From: Sinorhizobium medicae
Lineage (GTDB): Bacteria > Pseudomonadota > Alphaproteobacteria > Rhizobiales > Rhizobiaceae
Length of the DNA stretch: 64,000 nucleotides
Assembly (NCBI RefSeq): GCF_007827695.1
Contig: NZ_VITA01000002.1
Span: forward strand, 248,001 to 312,000
Direction of reading: 5' to 3'
Under the pieces are notes generated by a model that saw nothing but the letters and a program-made list of their open reading frames with translations, was not told where the DNA came from and did not search any database. Positions 25,565 to 35,090 of the stretch are shown here, one piece after another. The translations under genes and the position numbers were made by a program. Each line of letters opens with the position of its first letter. Position 1 is the stretch's first letter.

Positions 25565-26236
25565 ATGCGCATTCTGATCGTCGAGGACGATACCAATCTG
25601 AACAGGCAATTGGCTGAAGCGCTGAAGGAGGCAGGCTACGTCGTCGATCAGGCCTATGACGGTGAGGAAGGCCATTATCTCGGCGATGCGGAACCGTATG
25701 ATGCGGTCATTCTCGATATCGGCCTTCCCGAGATGGACGGCATCACCGTGCTCGAGAAATGGCGCGCAGACGGCAAAACCATGCCGGTGCTGATCCTGAC
25801 TGCCCGCGACCGATGGAGCGATAAAGTCGCGGGAATCGATGCCGGCGCCGACGATTATGTGGCAAAACCCTTCCATGTGGAGGAGGTGCTCGCCCGCATC
25901 CGTGCATTGATCCGCCGTGCCGCCGGGCATGCAAGCTCCGAGATCGTATGTGGCCCGGTCCGCCTCGATACCAAGGGCTCCAAGGCGACTGTCGCAGGTG
26001 TGGCGTTGAAGCTCACATCGCACGAGTTCCGCCTGCTATCCTATCTCATGCACCATATGGGGCAGGTGGTTTCCCGCACAGAGCTCGTCGAGCATATGTA
26101 TGATCAGGATTTCGATCGCGATTCCAACACGATCGAGGTCTTCATCGGCAGGCTCCGCAAGAAGATCGGCAACGACCTCATCGAAACGGTGCGCGGTCTC
26201 GGATATCGCATGCAAGCACCCGGCGATGGCCATTAG
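25565..26236 (+). CDS. feuP: FeuP response regulator (OmpR family)
   Basis: A 223-residue OmpR/PhoB-type response regulator. The receiver domain has the acidic pocket 'VEDD' near residue 8, phospho-acceptor Asp51 in 'AVILDIGLPEMDG', and K101 in 'DDYVAKPF'. The C-terminal winged helix ends 'SNTIEVFIGRLRKKIGNDLIETVRGLGYRM'. It closely resembles PhoP. In S. meliloti FeuP activates ndvA (cyclic glucan export) and is needed for symbiosis and low-osmolarity adaptation. Stop overlaps the feuQ start by 11 bp. Confidence 0.92.
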   Translation: MRILIVEDDTNLNRQLAEALKEAGYVVDQAYDGEEGHYLGDAEPYDAVILDIGLPEMDGITVLEKWRADGKTMPVLILTARDRWSDKVAGIDAGADDYVAKPFHVEEVLARIRALIRRAAGHASSEIVCGPVRLDTKGSKATVAGVALKLTSHEFRLLSYLMHHMGQVVSRTELVEHMYDQDFDRDSNTIEVFIGRLRKKIGNDLIETVRGLGYRMQAPGDGH

Positions 26237-27611
26237 ATCCCTTACTGCCCGTGTTCTGGCGGTTTCGACCGTTTGGGCAGTCGTTGCCCTGGTGGTGATC
26301 GGCATCGTCATTTCCGCCCTTTACCGGCAGGGATCCGAACGCGGCTTCCAGGACCTGCTGCGAGCGCAGCTCTATAATGTCATCAATTCGATCTCTGTCG
26401 ACGACAAGGCAGCGCTCTCAGGGAGCCCGCAGCTCGGCGACCTGCGCTTTTCCCAGCCGCAGACCGGGTGGTACTGGATCGTCGAGCCGATCGGCGAGTT
26501 CGATACGCCGCCGCTGATTTCGACTTCGCTCGGAACTGCGAAACTCCCAATCGTCAGCGTTGACGAGGTCCCCTTCGACATCCGCTACGAGCGGTTCTAC
26601 ACCACGACGGATCCGTTCGGGAACGAGGTCGAAGTCGCCGAAACCGAGGTCGTCCTCGATATCCAGGGTCACGCCGCCCGTTTTCGGATCGCCGGAAATC
26701 GCGAGGTGCTGGAGGCGGACATCGACCGCTTCACGCGTAATCTCACGATCGCCTTGTCGATTTTCGGCCTTGGCGGCCTCGGCATGAACGCGCTGACCAT
26801 CCTCTTCGGCCTGAAGCCGCTCGACCAGGTACGCCGCTCGCTCGAAAAGATCCGCACGGGCGAAAGCGAGCGGCTGGATGGGGCTTTCCCGCGGGAGATC
26901 CAGCCCCTTGCCAACGAAGTGAACGCGCTGATAGACAGCAATCGGCGCATCGTCGAGCGGGCGCGTATGCAGGTCGGCAATCTGGCCCACTCGCTCAAGA
27001 CACCCATTGCGGTTCTGCTCAACGAGGCGAGGGTGCTGGAGGTGCCGCACGGAGAACTGGTCAGGGCGCAGGCCGATGCCATGCAGACCCAGGTACAATC
27101 CTATCTAAGCCGTGCCAGGATCGCGGCCCAGCGCGGGTCGGTGCTTGCGAGGACCGAAGCCCAACCGGCGCTCGAGAGGATCATGCGGGTGATGCGGCGG
27201 CTCAACCCCGACAAGCAATTCAGTCTTTCGATCAATCCGCCTGGACTGGTTCTGGCGATGGAGCAGCAGGACGTCGAGGAAACAGTCGGCAACCTGCTGG
27301 AAAATGCCGCCCGATACGCGCAGGACAGTATCTGGATGACTGTCGAGCCCGCCCCCGAAGACGCACGCGGGAAGGAGCCTGGCCGCCAGTGGATCGTCCT
27401 GCAGATCGACGATGACGGGCCGGGGCTCGACCCGGATCAGATTGCAGTGGCGATGAAGCGCGGCAAGCGGCTCGACGAGAGCAAGCCCGGAACCGGGCTC
27501 GGCCTTTCCATCGTGAGCGAGATCGTCGGAGAATATCAGGGCAGTGTCGCGCTCAGCCGACGCGATGAGGGAGGATTGCGGGCCACGCTCTTTCTCCCGG
27601 CTGCGATCTGA
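26226..27611 (+). CDS. feuQ: FeuQ sensor histidine kinase
   Basis: A 461-residue PhoQ-like sensor kinase. One helix at about residues 8-30, a periplasmic sensor domain to ~165 and a second helix (~170-195) precede a HAMP-like linker. The H-box is 'MQVGNLAHSLKTPIAVLLNEAR', with S-L-K-T-P in place of the usual E-L-R-T-P, as in PhoQ. N- and G-boxes follow ('VGNLLENAARYA', 'IDDDGPGL', 'GTGLGLSIVSEIVGEY'). It phosphorylates FeuP and is modulated by FeuN. The ATG at 26226 overlaps the end of feuP; longer readings would lie inside feuP. Confidence 0.92.
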   Translation: MAIRSLTARVLAVSTVWAVVALVVIGIVISALYRQGSERGFQDLLRAQLYNVINSISVDDKAALSGSPQLGDLRFSQPQTGWYWIVEPIGEFDTPPLISTSLGTAKLPIVSVDEVPFDIRYERFYTTTDPFGNEVEVAETEVVLDIQGHAARFRIAGNREVLEADIDRFTRNLTIALSIFGLGGLGMNALTILFGLKPLDQVRRSLEKIRTGESERLDGAFPREIQPLANEVNALIDSNRRIVERARMQVGNLAHSLKTPIAVLLNEARVLEVPHGELVRAQADAMQTQVQSYLSRARIAAQRGSVLARTEAQPALERIMRVMRRLNPDKQFSLSINPPGLVLAMEQQDVEETVGNLLENAARYAQDSIWMTVEPAPEDARGKEPGRQWIVLQIDDDGPGLDPDQIAVAMKRGKRLDESKPGTGLGLSIVSEIVGEYQGSVALSRRDEGGLRATLFLPAAI

Positions 27612-27840
27612 GGCGCGGCGCCATCAAAAACGGGGCCTCCTCTTAACCTTTCCAGGCAAGGCGGGAAGGCCGATGCGGCGTGATCGTGATCCGGCGGTCA
27701 CACCCGGACGGGAAAAAATGCGGGTGCCCGCATGGGGCGGTTGCCTCGGCCCGCTGGTGGTGCAAAAAGAATTCGACTGACGCCGCTGTTTCGACGGATA
27801 TTCCCGAGGCGTGACTGGTGACTGACAACAGGAATGAGTA

Positions 27841-28314
27841 GTGCGTATCATGAGGAATTACGCAGAGATGACGCGGGCCTTCGCGTCGAGCGGCAGGATC
27901 GCAGTCGTGGCATCGAGCGTAGCCCTGAGCGGCTGTGGCACGACCTCGTCCGGCCAAGGCGGGGCGGTTGCGGGCCTTGGCGCAGCCTCTACCCGCGTTG
28001 TGTCATCCGCGACGTATATCGAGGCCCTGCAGGGCGGTGTCGTTTCGCGCCTCGCCGGCGTCGACCTCGGCAAGTCCGATCGGCAGCGGGCGCTTGAGGC
28101 TGAGTATCGTGCGCTCGAGGCGGCGCCGGGCGGACAGCCCGTCGCCTGGCAGGGGCGCGGCGTCAGCGGCTCAGTCGTCGCGGCCGCACCCTATCAGGTC
28201 GGGTCGCAAAATTGCCGCCAATACAGCCATACGGTCACGGTCAAGGGTCAGCAAAGCACGGCACGGGGTGCTGCCTGCCGCAACAGTGATGGAAGCTGGA
28301 CACCGCTCACCTGA
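27841..28314 (+). CDS. Surface-antigen-like lipoprotein
   Basis: A 157-residue predicted lipoprotein. The lipobox is 'VALSGC' (Cys at ~residue 32), preceded by a hydrophobic stretch, so it should be lipidated and exported. The mature part has an Ala/Gly-rich linker, a helical region 'LGKSDRQRALEAEYRALEAAPGGQPVAW' and a C-terminal 'NCRQYSHTVTVKGQQSTARGAACRNSDGSW', features of the rickettsial 17-kDa surface-antigen group (RT0821/Lpp0805 type). It begins with GTG at 27841 or ATG at 27850. Single gene between feuQ and the cyc operon. Confidence 0.85.
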   Translation: MRIMRNYAEMTRAFASSGRIAVVASSVALSGCGTTSSGQGGAVAGLGAASTRVVSSATYIEALQGGVVSRLAGVDLGKSDRQRALEAEYRALEAAPGGQPVAWQGRGVSGSVVAAAPYQVGSQNCRQYSHTVTVKGQQSTARGAACRNSDGSWTPLT

Positions 28315-28421
28315 GCCGACGCACGTCGCATGTCGACACGGCTTGCGGCGAAACGCCTCAAATCTCCGTCATCGCCGGTTTTCGAGTTGGAATGACATGA
28401 ACGGCATAGTATTCCCCAAAC

Positions 28422-29591
28422 ATGTTGTTCTGGATCCTCGTGGCCATTCTGACGGCGGCTGTCGCAGCCGTGCTTCTTCTGCCGCTCATGCGAGCGGCAG
28501 CGCCCCTGCCGTCTCGCCATAGTCACGATATCGAAGTCTATCGCGATCAGCTCGGCGAGCTGGCGCGGGACCGCGATGCCGGACTGATCGGCAGCGAGGA
28601 GGCCGAGCTTGCCAGGGCCGAGATCGCCCGCCGCATGCTCGCGGCCAGTGCTGCAGATCAGGCAGCCGCCGAACGCACCCCGAAGCGACTTCTTTCCAAT
28701 CGCCTGTCGCAGGCGTTCATTTTCCTCTGTCTTCCGGCAATCGGACTCTGTCTCTATTTGACGACAGGGAGCCCCGGCGTGCCCGCACAGCCACTCGCGG
28801 CCCGGCTCGCCGACCCCAACGGCGATGTCAATATTCTGATCGCCAAGGCCGAAAACCACCTGGCTCTCAATCCGGAGGACGGCGCCGGCTGGGACTTGCT
28901 GGCGCCGATCTACATGCGCCATGGTCGCCTCGAAGACGCTGTTGCCGCCTACGACCGGGCGATCCGCTTGCTGGGGCCCACCCCGGCAAGAATGGGCGGC
29001 TATGCCGAGGCATTGGTGGCGCAGGGCGGCGGCCTGGTCACCTCCGAGGCGCAGAACGCTCTGCGAAAGGCGCTTGCTCTCGATCCGAACGACCCGCGTT
29101 CCGCATTCTACCTGGCGCTTGGATTGAAGCAGGAGGGTAAAAATGCGGAGGCACTCTCGGCATTCCGCAAGCTGGCAGGCAGCTCGCCGGCCGATGCGCC
29201 CTGGCTGCCCCTGGTGAACCAGCACATAGCGGAGCTCGCCGACAGCCCGGCGGCCGTTGGTCCAACAGGCCCGGCCGCTACTGGCCCAGCCGCGCCGGGA
29301 AATCCGACGCCGGGCGATATCGCGGCGGCGAAAGAAATGAATGACGGCGATCGTCAGTCCATGATCCGCGGTATGGTCGACAGCCTGGCAAGCCGATTGA
29401 AGGAGGACCCGGCCAATCTGGAAGGCTGGATGCGTCTGATCCGCTCCTATGTCGTGCTAGATCAAAGGGACAGGGCGGAGGAAGCGCTGCACGAAGGACT
29501 GATCGCATTCCCGGCAACGGGCGTACAGGGGAAGCAACTGCTGGCTTTGGCTCAGGAACTGGGGCTCGACGCCGGCGGAGACACTGAATGA
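28422..29591 (+). CDS. cycH: Cytochrome c biogenesis protein CycH (CcmI)
   Basis: A 389-residue membrane protein of the system I cytochrome c maturation pathway; it chaperones apocytochrome c to the haem ligation complex. Two helices (residues ~1-24 and ~95-115) flank a cytoplasmic loop with '[17 protein letters not shown]', and the periplasmic part has TPR repeats ('[27 protein letters not shown]', '[27 protein letters not shown]') plus a Pro/Gly/Ala linker. First gene of a tightly packed operon with cycJ, cycK and cycL, overlapping cycJ at ATGA. Confidence 0.94.
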   Translation: MLFWILVAILTAAVAAVLLLPLMRAAAPLPSRHSHDIEVYRDQLGELARDRDAGLIGSEEAELARAEIARRMLAASAADQAAAERTPKRLLSNRLSQAFIFLCLPAIGLCLYLTTGSPGVPAQPLAARLADPNGDVNILIAKAENHLALNPEDGAGWDLLAPIYMRHGRLEDAVAAYDRAIRLLGPTPARMGGYAEALVAQGGGLVTSEAQNALRKALALDPNDPRSAFYLALGLKQEGKNAEALSAFRKLAGSSPADAPWLPLVNQHIAELADSPAAVGPTGPAATGPAAPGNPTPGDIAAAKEMNDGDRQSMIRGMVDSLASRLKEDPANLEGWMRLIRSYVVLDQRDRAEEALHEGLIAFPATGVQGKQLLALAQELGLDAGGDTE

Positions 29592-30040
29592 CACGCAAGC
29601 AGAAACGATTGGCAATCATCGGAGGTGGCGTCGGATTTCTGACGGCGGCGGTCCTGCTCGTCATGTTCGCTTTTAGCCAGGCGGTCGCCTATTTCTACGT
29701 CCCGGGAGATCTTACGAAAGCCGACGTCGCGCCGGGGACGCGTATCCGCCTCGGCGGGCTTGTCGAGGCAGGCTCCGTCAAACGCGGCGAGGGCAGGACC
29801 ATTACCTTCAAGGTGACGGATACGCTTGCGACCGTTCCGGTGACCTATACGGGTATCTTGCCCGACCTCTTCCGCGAGGGGCAGGGCGTCGTGGCCGAGG
29901 GTGCCTTCGTCGGCGGCAGCCCGGTTTTCGTTGCGGACACCGTGCTCGCCAAGCATGATGAGACCTACATGCCGAAGGATGTCGCAGATCGCCTCAAGGC
30001 CCAGGGGGTCACGCTTGGCGGGGAGGAAAACATCCGATGA
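29588..30040 (+). CDS. cycJ: Haem chaperone CycJ (CcmE)
   Basis: A 150-residue periplasmic haem chaperone tethered by an N-terminal helix (~10-32). It binds haem covalently through His123 in '[10 protein letters not shown]', and Tyr127 in the same motif is the conserved axial ligand. The OB-fold strands ('[12 protein letters not shown]', '[23 protein letters not shown]') are typical. It passes haem to CycK/CycL for attachment to cytochrome c. Overlaps cycH upstream and cycK downstream by ATGA, so expression is coupled. Confidence 0.96.
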   Translation: MTRKQKRLAIIGGGVGFLTAAVLLVMFAFSQAVAYFYVPGDLTKADVAPGTRIRLGGLVEAGSVKRGEGRTITFKVTDTLATVPVTYTGILPDLFREGQGVVAEGAFVGGSPVFVADTVLAKHDETYMPKDVADRLKAQGVTLGGEENIR

Positions 30041-32019
30041 TCATCGAACTCGGGCATTACGCGCTGGTCCTGGCGCTCGCGACCGCGATCATCCAGGGCC
30101 TCCTGCCCGTCGTCGGGGTACGGCGCGGCGATCCCGCCTTGATGGCGCTTGCTGCAAACGCGGCGCTCGTCTGCTTTCTGCTGGTCGCATTCTCCTTCGC
30201 CGTGCTGACATTCGCTTATGTGACGTCGGATTTCTCGGTCAAGAACGTATGGGAGAACTCGCATTCCCTTAAGCCGCTGATCTACAAGGTCACCGGGGTC
30301 TGGGGAAATCACGAAGGCTCCATGCTCCTGTGGCTGCTGATCCTCGTCTTCTTTTCCGCGATGGTCGCTCTCTTCGGCCGAAACCTGCCGGAGACGTTGA
30401 AGGCGAATGTGCTTGCGGTGCAGGCCTGGATCGCGACGGCATTCACACTCTTCGTCCTGCTGACCTCCAATCCCTTTGCGCGGCTGGTGCCGGCGCCTGG
30501 AGAGGGCAGGGACTTGAATCCGGTGCTTCAGGATATCGGGCTGGCGATCCACCCGCCCTTGCTCTATCTCGGCTATGTCGGCTTTTCAGTCTGCTTTTCT
30601 TTCGCGGTGGCAGCTCTCATCGAGGGGCGGATCGACGCGGCCTGGGCCCGTTGGGTGCGGCCTTGGACGCTCGCCGCCTGGACCTTTCTCACGGCCGGCA
30701 TCGCAATGGGCTCGTACTGGGCCTATTACGAGCTTGGCTGGGGCGGTTGGTGGTTCTGGGACCCGGTCGAGAATGCCTCCTTCATGCCCTGGCTTGCCGG
30801 AACGGCCCTTCTGCACTCGGCGCTGGTCATGGAAAAGCGCGAAGCGCTGAAGATCTGGACCGTGCTGCTGGCGATCACGACCTTCTCGCTGTCGCTGCTC
30901 GGGACCTTCCTGGTACGCTCCGGCGTGCTGACATCGGTCCACGCTTTCGCCACCGACCCGACCCGCGGCGTCTTCATTCTCGCCATTCTGGTGGTCTTCA
31001 TCGGCGGCGCCTTTTCGCTCTTTGCATTTCGTGCCTCCCACCTCAAAGCCGGGGGGATATTCGCGCCGATCTCGCGCGAGGGCGCCCTTGTCCTGAACAA
31101 CCTGATCCTGACGACGGCAACCGCGACGGTGCTGACCGGCACTCTCTATCCGCTGGTGCTCGAAGCGCTGACCGGCGACAAGATCTCGGTCGGCGCGCCG
31201 TTTTTCAACATGACCTTCGGCCTGCTGATGCTGCCGCTCGTCGCGGTCGTTCCCTTCGGTCCGCTGCTTGCCTGGAAGCGCGGCGACCTCGCCGGCGCGG
31301 CGCAGCGGCTGTTTACGGCTGCTGCCGTAGGCCTGCTTGCCGCCGCAGCCTGCTATTACGCGGTAAATGGCGGCCCGGTGCTGGCTCCACTCGGCCTCGG
31401 CCTCGGCGTTTACCTCATCATCGGTGCGCTCACCGACCTTGTCCTGCGCTCCGGACTCGGCAAGGTAAAGGCCGGCGTCGCCTGGAAGCGTTTCTCAGGC
31501 CTGCCACGTTCATCTATCGGCACGGCGCTGGCCCATATCGGTCTCGGCATTACCCTGATAGGGATCGTCGCGGTGACAGCCTTCGAGACGGAAACGGTCG
31601 TCGAGATGAAACCGGGGGCGGTGGTCGATGTCGGGCGCTACAGCCTGCGTTTCGACGGCATGCGCGAAGGGCGCGGGCCGAACTACACCGAGAATGCCGG
31701 CCATTTCACCATCAGCCGCGGCGGCGTCGCCGTCAGTGAGGTCTGGTCGTCGAAGCGGCTCTATTCGGCGCGCCGCATGCCGACGACCGAAGCCGGGATC
31801 CGGACCTTCGGCGTGAGCCAGCTCTATGTTTCCCTGGGCGATGACATGGCCGATGGAGGCATCGTCGTGCGCATCTGGTGGAAACCGCTGATCCTGTGCA
31901 TCTGGGGCGGTGCGCTCGTGATGATGGCCGGCGGAATAGTCTCGCTCACCGACAGGCGTCTTCGCGTGGGCGCACCGGCGCGTGCCAGAAGGCCGCTTGC
32001 GGTGGGTGCTGCGGAATGA
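30037..32019 (+). CDS. cycK: Haem lyase subunit CycK (CcmF)
   Basis: A 660-residue polytopic inner-membrane protein, the core of the cytochrome c haem ligase. The tryptophan-rich haem-handling motif is '[18 protein letters not shown]' (~residues 235-252), with conserved His in the flanking periplasmic loops ('[11 protein letters not shown]', '[12 protein letters not shown]'). About 15 helices are expected. The C-terminal periplasmic domain ('[23 protein letters not shown]') is CcmF-specific. It overlaps cycJ and cycL at ATGA junctions. Confidence 0.96.
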   Translation: MIIELGHYALVLALATAIIQGLLPVVGVRRGDPALMALAANAALVCFLLVAFSFAVLTFAYVTSDFSVKNVWENSHSLKPLIYKVTGVWGNHEGSMLLWLLILVFFSAMVALFGRNLPETLKANVLAVQAWIATAFTLFVLLTSNPFARLVPAPGEGRDLNPVLQDIGLAIHPPLLYLGYVGFSVCFSFAVAALIEGRIDAAWARWVRPWTLAAWTFLTAGIAMGSYWAYYELGWGGWWFWDPVENASFMPWLAGTALLHSALVMEKREALKIWTVLLAITTFSLSLLGTFLVRSGVLTSVHAFATDPTRGVFILAILVVFIGGAFSLFAFRASHLKAGGIFAPISREGALVLNNLILTTATATVLTGTLYPLVLEALTGDKISVGAPFFNMTFGLLMLPLVAVVPFGPLLAWKRGDLAGAAQRLFTAAAVGLLAAAACYYAVNGGPVLAPLGLGLGVYLIIGALTDLVLRSGLGKVKAGVAWKRFSGLPRSSIGTALAHIGLGITLIGIVAVTAFETETVVEMKPGAVVDVGRYSLRFDGMREGRGPNYTENAGHFTISRGGVAVSEVWSSKRLYSARRMPTTEAGIRTFGVSQLYVSLGDDMADGGIVVRIWWKPLILCIWGGALVMMAGGIVSLTDRRLRVGAPARARRPLAVGAAE

Positions 32020-32471
32020 TCCGGCTGCTCCTCGCACTTCTCCTCTTGCTGGCATCCGCGATGCCGGGTCTCGCCGTGAATCCTGACGAGGTGCTCGCAG
32101 ATCCGGCGCTTGAAACCCGCGCGCGAGCAATCTCTGCGCAGCTTCGCTGCATGGTTTGCCAGAACCAGTCGATCGACGACTCCAACGCCGAACTCGCAAA
32201 GGATCTGCGGGTGCTCGTGCGAGAGCGCCTGAAGAGCGGCGATACCGACGAAGCCGTGATCTCCTACGTCGTCTCACGCTACGGCGAATTTGTTCTCCTC
32301 AATCCCCGCTTCGAAGCCAGGACGCTCGTCCTCTGGGGCATGCCTGCTATTCTGCTTGTGATCGGCGTCATCACCCTCGTCCTGGCCGCGCGCCGCCGCG
32401 GCGCAAGGGTCCCGGCCGCACCGCTTTCCGACGAAGAACAGGAAAGGCTGGACAGGCTTCTGCGCCCCTGA
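32016..32471 (+). CDS. cycL: Cytochrome c biogenesis protein CycL (CcmH)
   Basis: A 151-residue CcmH-type thiol oxidoreductase. A signal/anchor segment (residues 1-20) is followed by the active-site motif '[11 protein letters not shown]' with Cys45 and Cys48, which reduces the apocytochrome haem-binding cysteines. A helix at about 105-127 anchors the C-terminus. The start ATG overlaps the cycK stop. Last gene of the cyc operon; degP follows after 220 bp with its own upstream sequence. Confidence 0.96.
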   Translation: MIRLLLALLLLLASAMPGLAVNPDEVLADPALETRARAISAQLRCMVCQNQSIDDSNAELAKDLRVLVRERLKSGDTDEAVISYVVSRYGEFVLLNPRFEARTLVLWGMPAILLVIGVITLVLAARRRGARVPAAPLSDEEQERLDRLLRP

Positions 32472-32552
32472 TCCAACCGCAGCCGATTGCCTGCTTCCGC
32501 CGGAACATTAACAAAAATTCATCTGCCGGACAGAACGCAGTAAGGTCCCGTT

Positions 32553-32566
32553 CGTTACTTGTAACG
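32553..32566. promoter_or_regulatory. Inverted repeat in degP upstream region
   Basis: CGTTAC-TT-GTAACG, perfect 6-bp arms, about 125 bp before the degP start. A possible operator; the family of regulator is not evident. Confidence 0.4.
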
Positions 32567-32691
32567 GTACAGGCTGTTCTCCAACAGCCAGACGAGCGGG
32601 TTTCGGCGGTGCTCGCTGTCCTGCTCGGGAAAAAGTTTCGAAGCAGCCTGCCCCCGCAGGCGAGCTTGATGAAAGAGAGAAGGCAGAGCCA

Positions 32692-34245
32692 ATGTCTATG
32701 ATCAAAACGTCCCGTCCCTCCTTGAAGACAGTTCTGAAGACCACGACTGTTGCCGGCGTTGCCGCCGTACTGCTGACCACCGGGCTTCCGGCACAGATCA
32801 CTCAGTCCTTTGCCGAAGCGGTCAGCGTGCCGGCTCCCGCCGTTCCGAGCTTTGCCAACGTCGTCGAGGCGGTTTCGCCGGCGGTCGTTTCCGTTCGCGT
32901 GCAGGCACGTGAACAAGCCAGTGACGACGAAAGCAACTTCACCTTTGATTTCGGCGGTCGCGGCTTCGACGATCTGCCGGAAGACCATCCGCTTCGGCGC
33001 TTCTTCCGCGAATTCGACCCGCGTGACAACGACCGTGCCGACCGGTGGCGCGACCGCCGCGGCCCGCGCGGTGAGGGCCGTCTGCGTCCGCGGGCGCAAG
33101 GCTCCGGCTTCTTCATCACCGAAGACGGCTACCTCGTCACCAACAACCACGTCATTTCTGACGGATCGGCCTTCACCGTCATTATGGATGACGGTACCGA
33201 GCTCGAAGCCAAGCTCGTCGGCAAAGACAGCCGGACAGATCTTGCAGTGCTCAAGGTGGACGCCAAGCGAAAGTTCACACATGTGAGCTTCGCCGATGAC
33301 GAAAAGGTGCGTGTCGGCGACTGGGTGGTCGCTGTCGGTAATCCCTTCGGCCTTGGCGGCACCGTGACAGCGGGGATCATCTCCGCTCGGGGCCGCGATA
33401 TCGGCTCCGGTCCTTACGACGATTACCTGCAGGTCGACGCAGCGGTGAACCGTGGGAATTCCGGAGGCCCGACCTTCAACCTCTCCGGAGAGGTGGTCGG
33501 AATCAACACGGCCATATTCTCGCCTTCCGGCGGCAATGTCGGCATCGCCTTCGCAATTCCCGCCTCCGTCGCGAAGGACGTCGTTGACTCCTTGATCAAG
33601 GACGGCACCGTTTCGCGTGGCTGGCTGGGTGTCCAGATCCAGCCGGTGACGAAGGATATTGCCGAGTCGCTCGGCCTTGCCGAGGCGAAAGGTGCTCTCG
33701 TCGTAGAGCCTCAAACGGGCTCGCCGGGCGAAAAGGCCGGCATCAAGAACGGCGACGTCGTGACGGCCCTTAATGGCGAGCCGGTCAAGGATCCGCGTGA
33801 TCTTGCCCGGCGAGTGGCGGCACTGCGCCCCGGCTCCACTGCCGAGGTCACTCTTTGGCGCTCCGGCAAGTCCGAAACGGTCAAGCTCGAGATCGGCACG
33901 CTGCCGAGCGATGCCAAGGAGACTGCACCGACAACCGGCGAAGCACAGCCGGACGAAGGTCAGGCAAGCGACGAGGCACTGGCCGGGCTCGGCCTGACGG
34001 TGACCCCGTCGGAAGACGACAGGGGCGTCACGATCACATCCGTCGACCCGGACTCCGACGCTAGCGATCGCGGTCTGAAGCAAGGCGAGAAGATCGTCTC
34101 CGTCAACAATCAGGAAGTGAAATCGGCGGACGACATTCTCAAGGTGATCAACAACGCCAGAAAGGACAATCGGACCAAGGCGCTGTTCCAGATCGAAGCC
34201 CAGGAAGGCAGCCGCTTCGTCGCACTCCCGATCGCTCAGGGCTGA
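32692..34245 (+). CDS. degP: Periplasmic serine protease DegP/HtrA (Do family)
   Basis: A 517-residue exported chaperone-protease that degrades misfolded envelope proteins. The catalytic triad is visible: His153 in 'YLVTNNHVI', Asp183 in 'SRTDLAVLKVD' and Ser257 in 'NRGNSGGPTF'. Two PDZ domains follow (~residues 290-390 and ~425-515). A hydrophobic N-terminal segment (~18-40) directs export. The loop after residue 75 is unusually rich in Asp, Arg and Phe. It is followed by a two-component pair, and in S. meliloti the same order occurs. Ends at a strong terminator. Confidence 0.95.
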   Translation: MSMIKTSRPSLKTVLKTTTVAGVAAVLLTTGLPAQITQSFAEAVSVPAPAVPSFANVVEAVSPAVVSVRVQAREQASDDESNFTFDFGGRGFDDLPEDHPLRRFFREFDPRDNDRADRWRDRRGPRGEGRLRPRAQGSGFFITEDGYLVTNNHVISDGSAFTVIMDDGTELEAKLVGKDSRTDLAVLKVDAKRKFTHVSFADDEKVRVGDWVVAVGNPFGLGGTVTAGIISARGRDIGSGPYDDYLQVDAAVNRGNSGGPTFNLSGEVVGINTAIFSPSGGNVGIAFAIPASVAKDVVDSLIKDGTVSRGWLGVQIQPVTKDIAESLGLAEAKGALVVEPQTGSPGEKAGIKNGDVVTALNGEPVKDPRDLARRVAALRPGSTAEVTLWRSGKSETVKLEIGTLPSDAKETAPTTGEAQPDEGQASDEALAGLGLTVTPSEDDRGVTITSVDPDSDASDRGLKQGEKIVSVNNQEVKSADDILKVINNARKDNRTKALFQIEAQEGSRFVALPIAQG

Positions 34246-34275
34246 GACGGCACGATAGAATAATTGCCGTCCATG

Positions 34276-34320
34276 AGGGGCGCCGCGACATCAAACCATG
34301 TCGTGGCGCTCCTTTGTTTC
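34276..34320 (+). terminator. Intrinsic terminator after degP
   Basis: Long imperfect hairpin AGG-GGCGCC-G-CGACAT / ATGTCG-T-GGCGC-TCCT with a CAAACC loop, followed by TTTGTTT. Separates degP from the response regulator gene. Confidence 0.8.
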
Positions 34321-34388
34321 TGGTCGGACGCCGTATCCGGCAAGTACAGCGAAGCGAATCCGGTTGAGACGAACGGAGGTCCGGGACT

Positions 34389-35090
34389 ATGGTCACCCGC
34401 ATGAAGATTCTGATTGTTGAAGACGACCTTGAGGCCGCCGCCTATCTTGCCAAGGCATTCCGCGAGGCAGGCATTGTCTGCGATCACGCGAGTGACGGTG
34501 AGGCCGGTTTGTTCATGGCGAGCGAGAATGCCTATGACGTTCTCGTCGTCGATCGCATGCTCCCCCGCCGGGACGGCCTTTCGCTGATTACGGAATTGAG
34601 GCGCAAGGACATTCACACACCCGTGCTCATCCTCTCTGCGCTCGGCCAGGTGGATGACCGCGTTACCGGTCTTCGCGCCGGCGGCGACGACTACCTGCCG
34701 AAACCTTACGCCTTCAGCGAGCTTCTGGCGCGCGTCGAGGTGCTTGGCCGGCGAAAAGGCGCACCCGAGCAGGACATGGTCTATCGTGTCGGCGACCTCG
34801 AACTCGACCGCCTGTCGCACTCGGTCCGGCGGCAGGGCAAGGAGATACCCTTGCAGCCGCGCGAATTCAGGCTGCTGGAATATCTCATGAAGAATGCCGG
34901 GCAGGTGGTGACGAGAACCATGTTGCTCGAAAACGTCTGGGACTATCATTTCGACCCCCAGACCAATGTGATCGACGTGCATGTTTCGCGCCTGCGTTCG
35001 AAGATCGAGAAGGATTTCGATCCACCCTTGCTGAGGACGATCCGTGGTGCCGGATACATGATCAAGGATGAGCGGGCCGCTGACGCATGA
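34389..35090 (+). CDS. OmpR-family response regulator
   Basis: A 233-residue response regulator. Receiver domain: acidic pair 'VEDD', phospho-acceptor Asp in 'VLVVDRMLPRRDG' (~residue 55) and Lys in 'DDYLPKPYAF' (~105). The C-terminal winged helix reads 'TNVIDVHVSRLRSKIEKDF...LRTIRGAGYMI'. The sensor kinase gene overlaps its stop (ATGA at 35087). A GGAGG lies 11 nt before the first ATG; Met5 is an alternative start. Placement after degP suggests, but does not prove, a role in envelope or metal stress. Confidence 0.92.
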   Translation: MVTRMKILIVEDDLEAAAYLAKAFREAGIVCDHASDGEAGLFMASENAYDVLVVDRMLPRRDGLSLITELRRKDIHTPVLILSALGQVDDRVTGLRAGGDDYLPKPYAFSELLARVEVLGRRKGAPEQDMVYRVGDLELDRLSHSVRRQGKEIPLQPREFRLLEYLMKNAGQVVTRTMLLENVWDYHFDPQTNVIDVHVSRLRSKIEKDFDPPLLRTIRGAGYMIKDERAADA

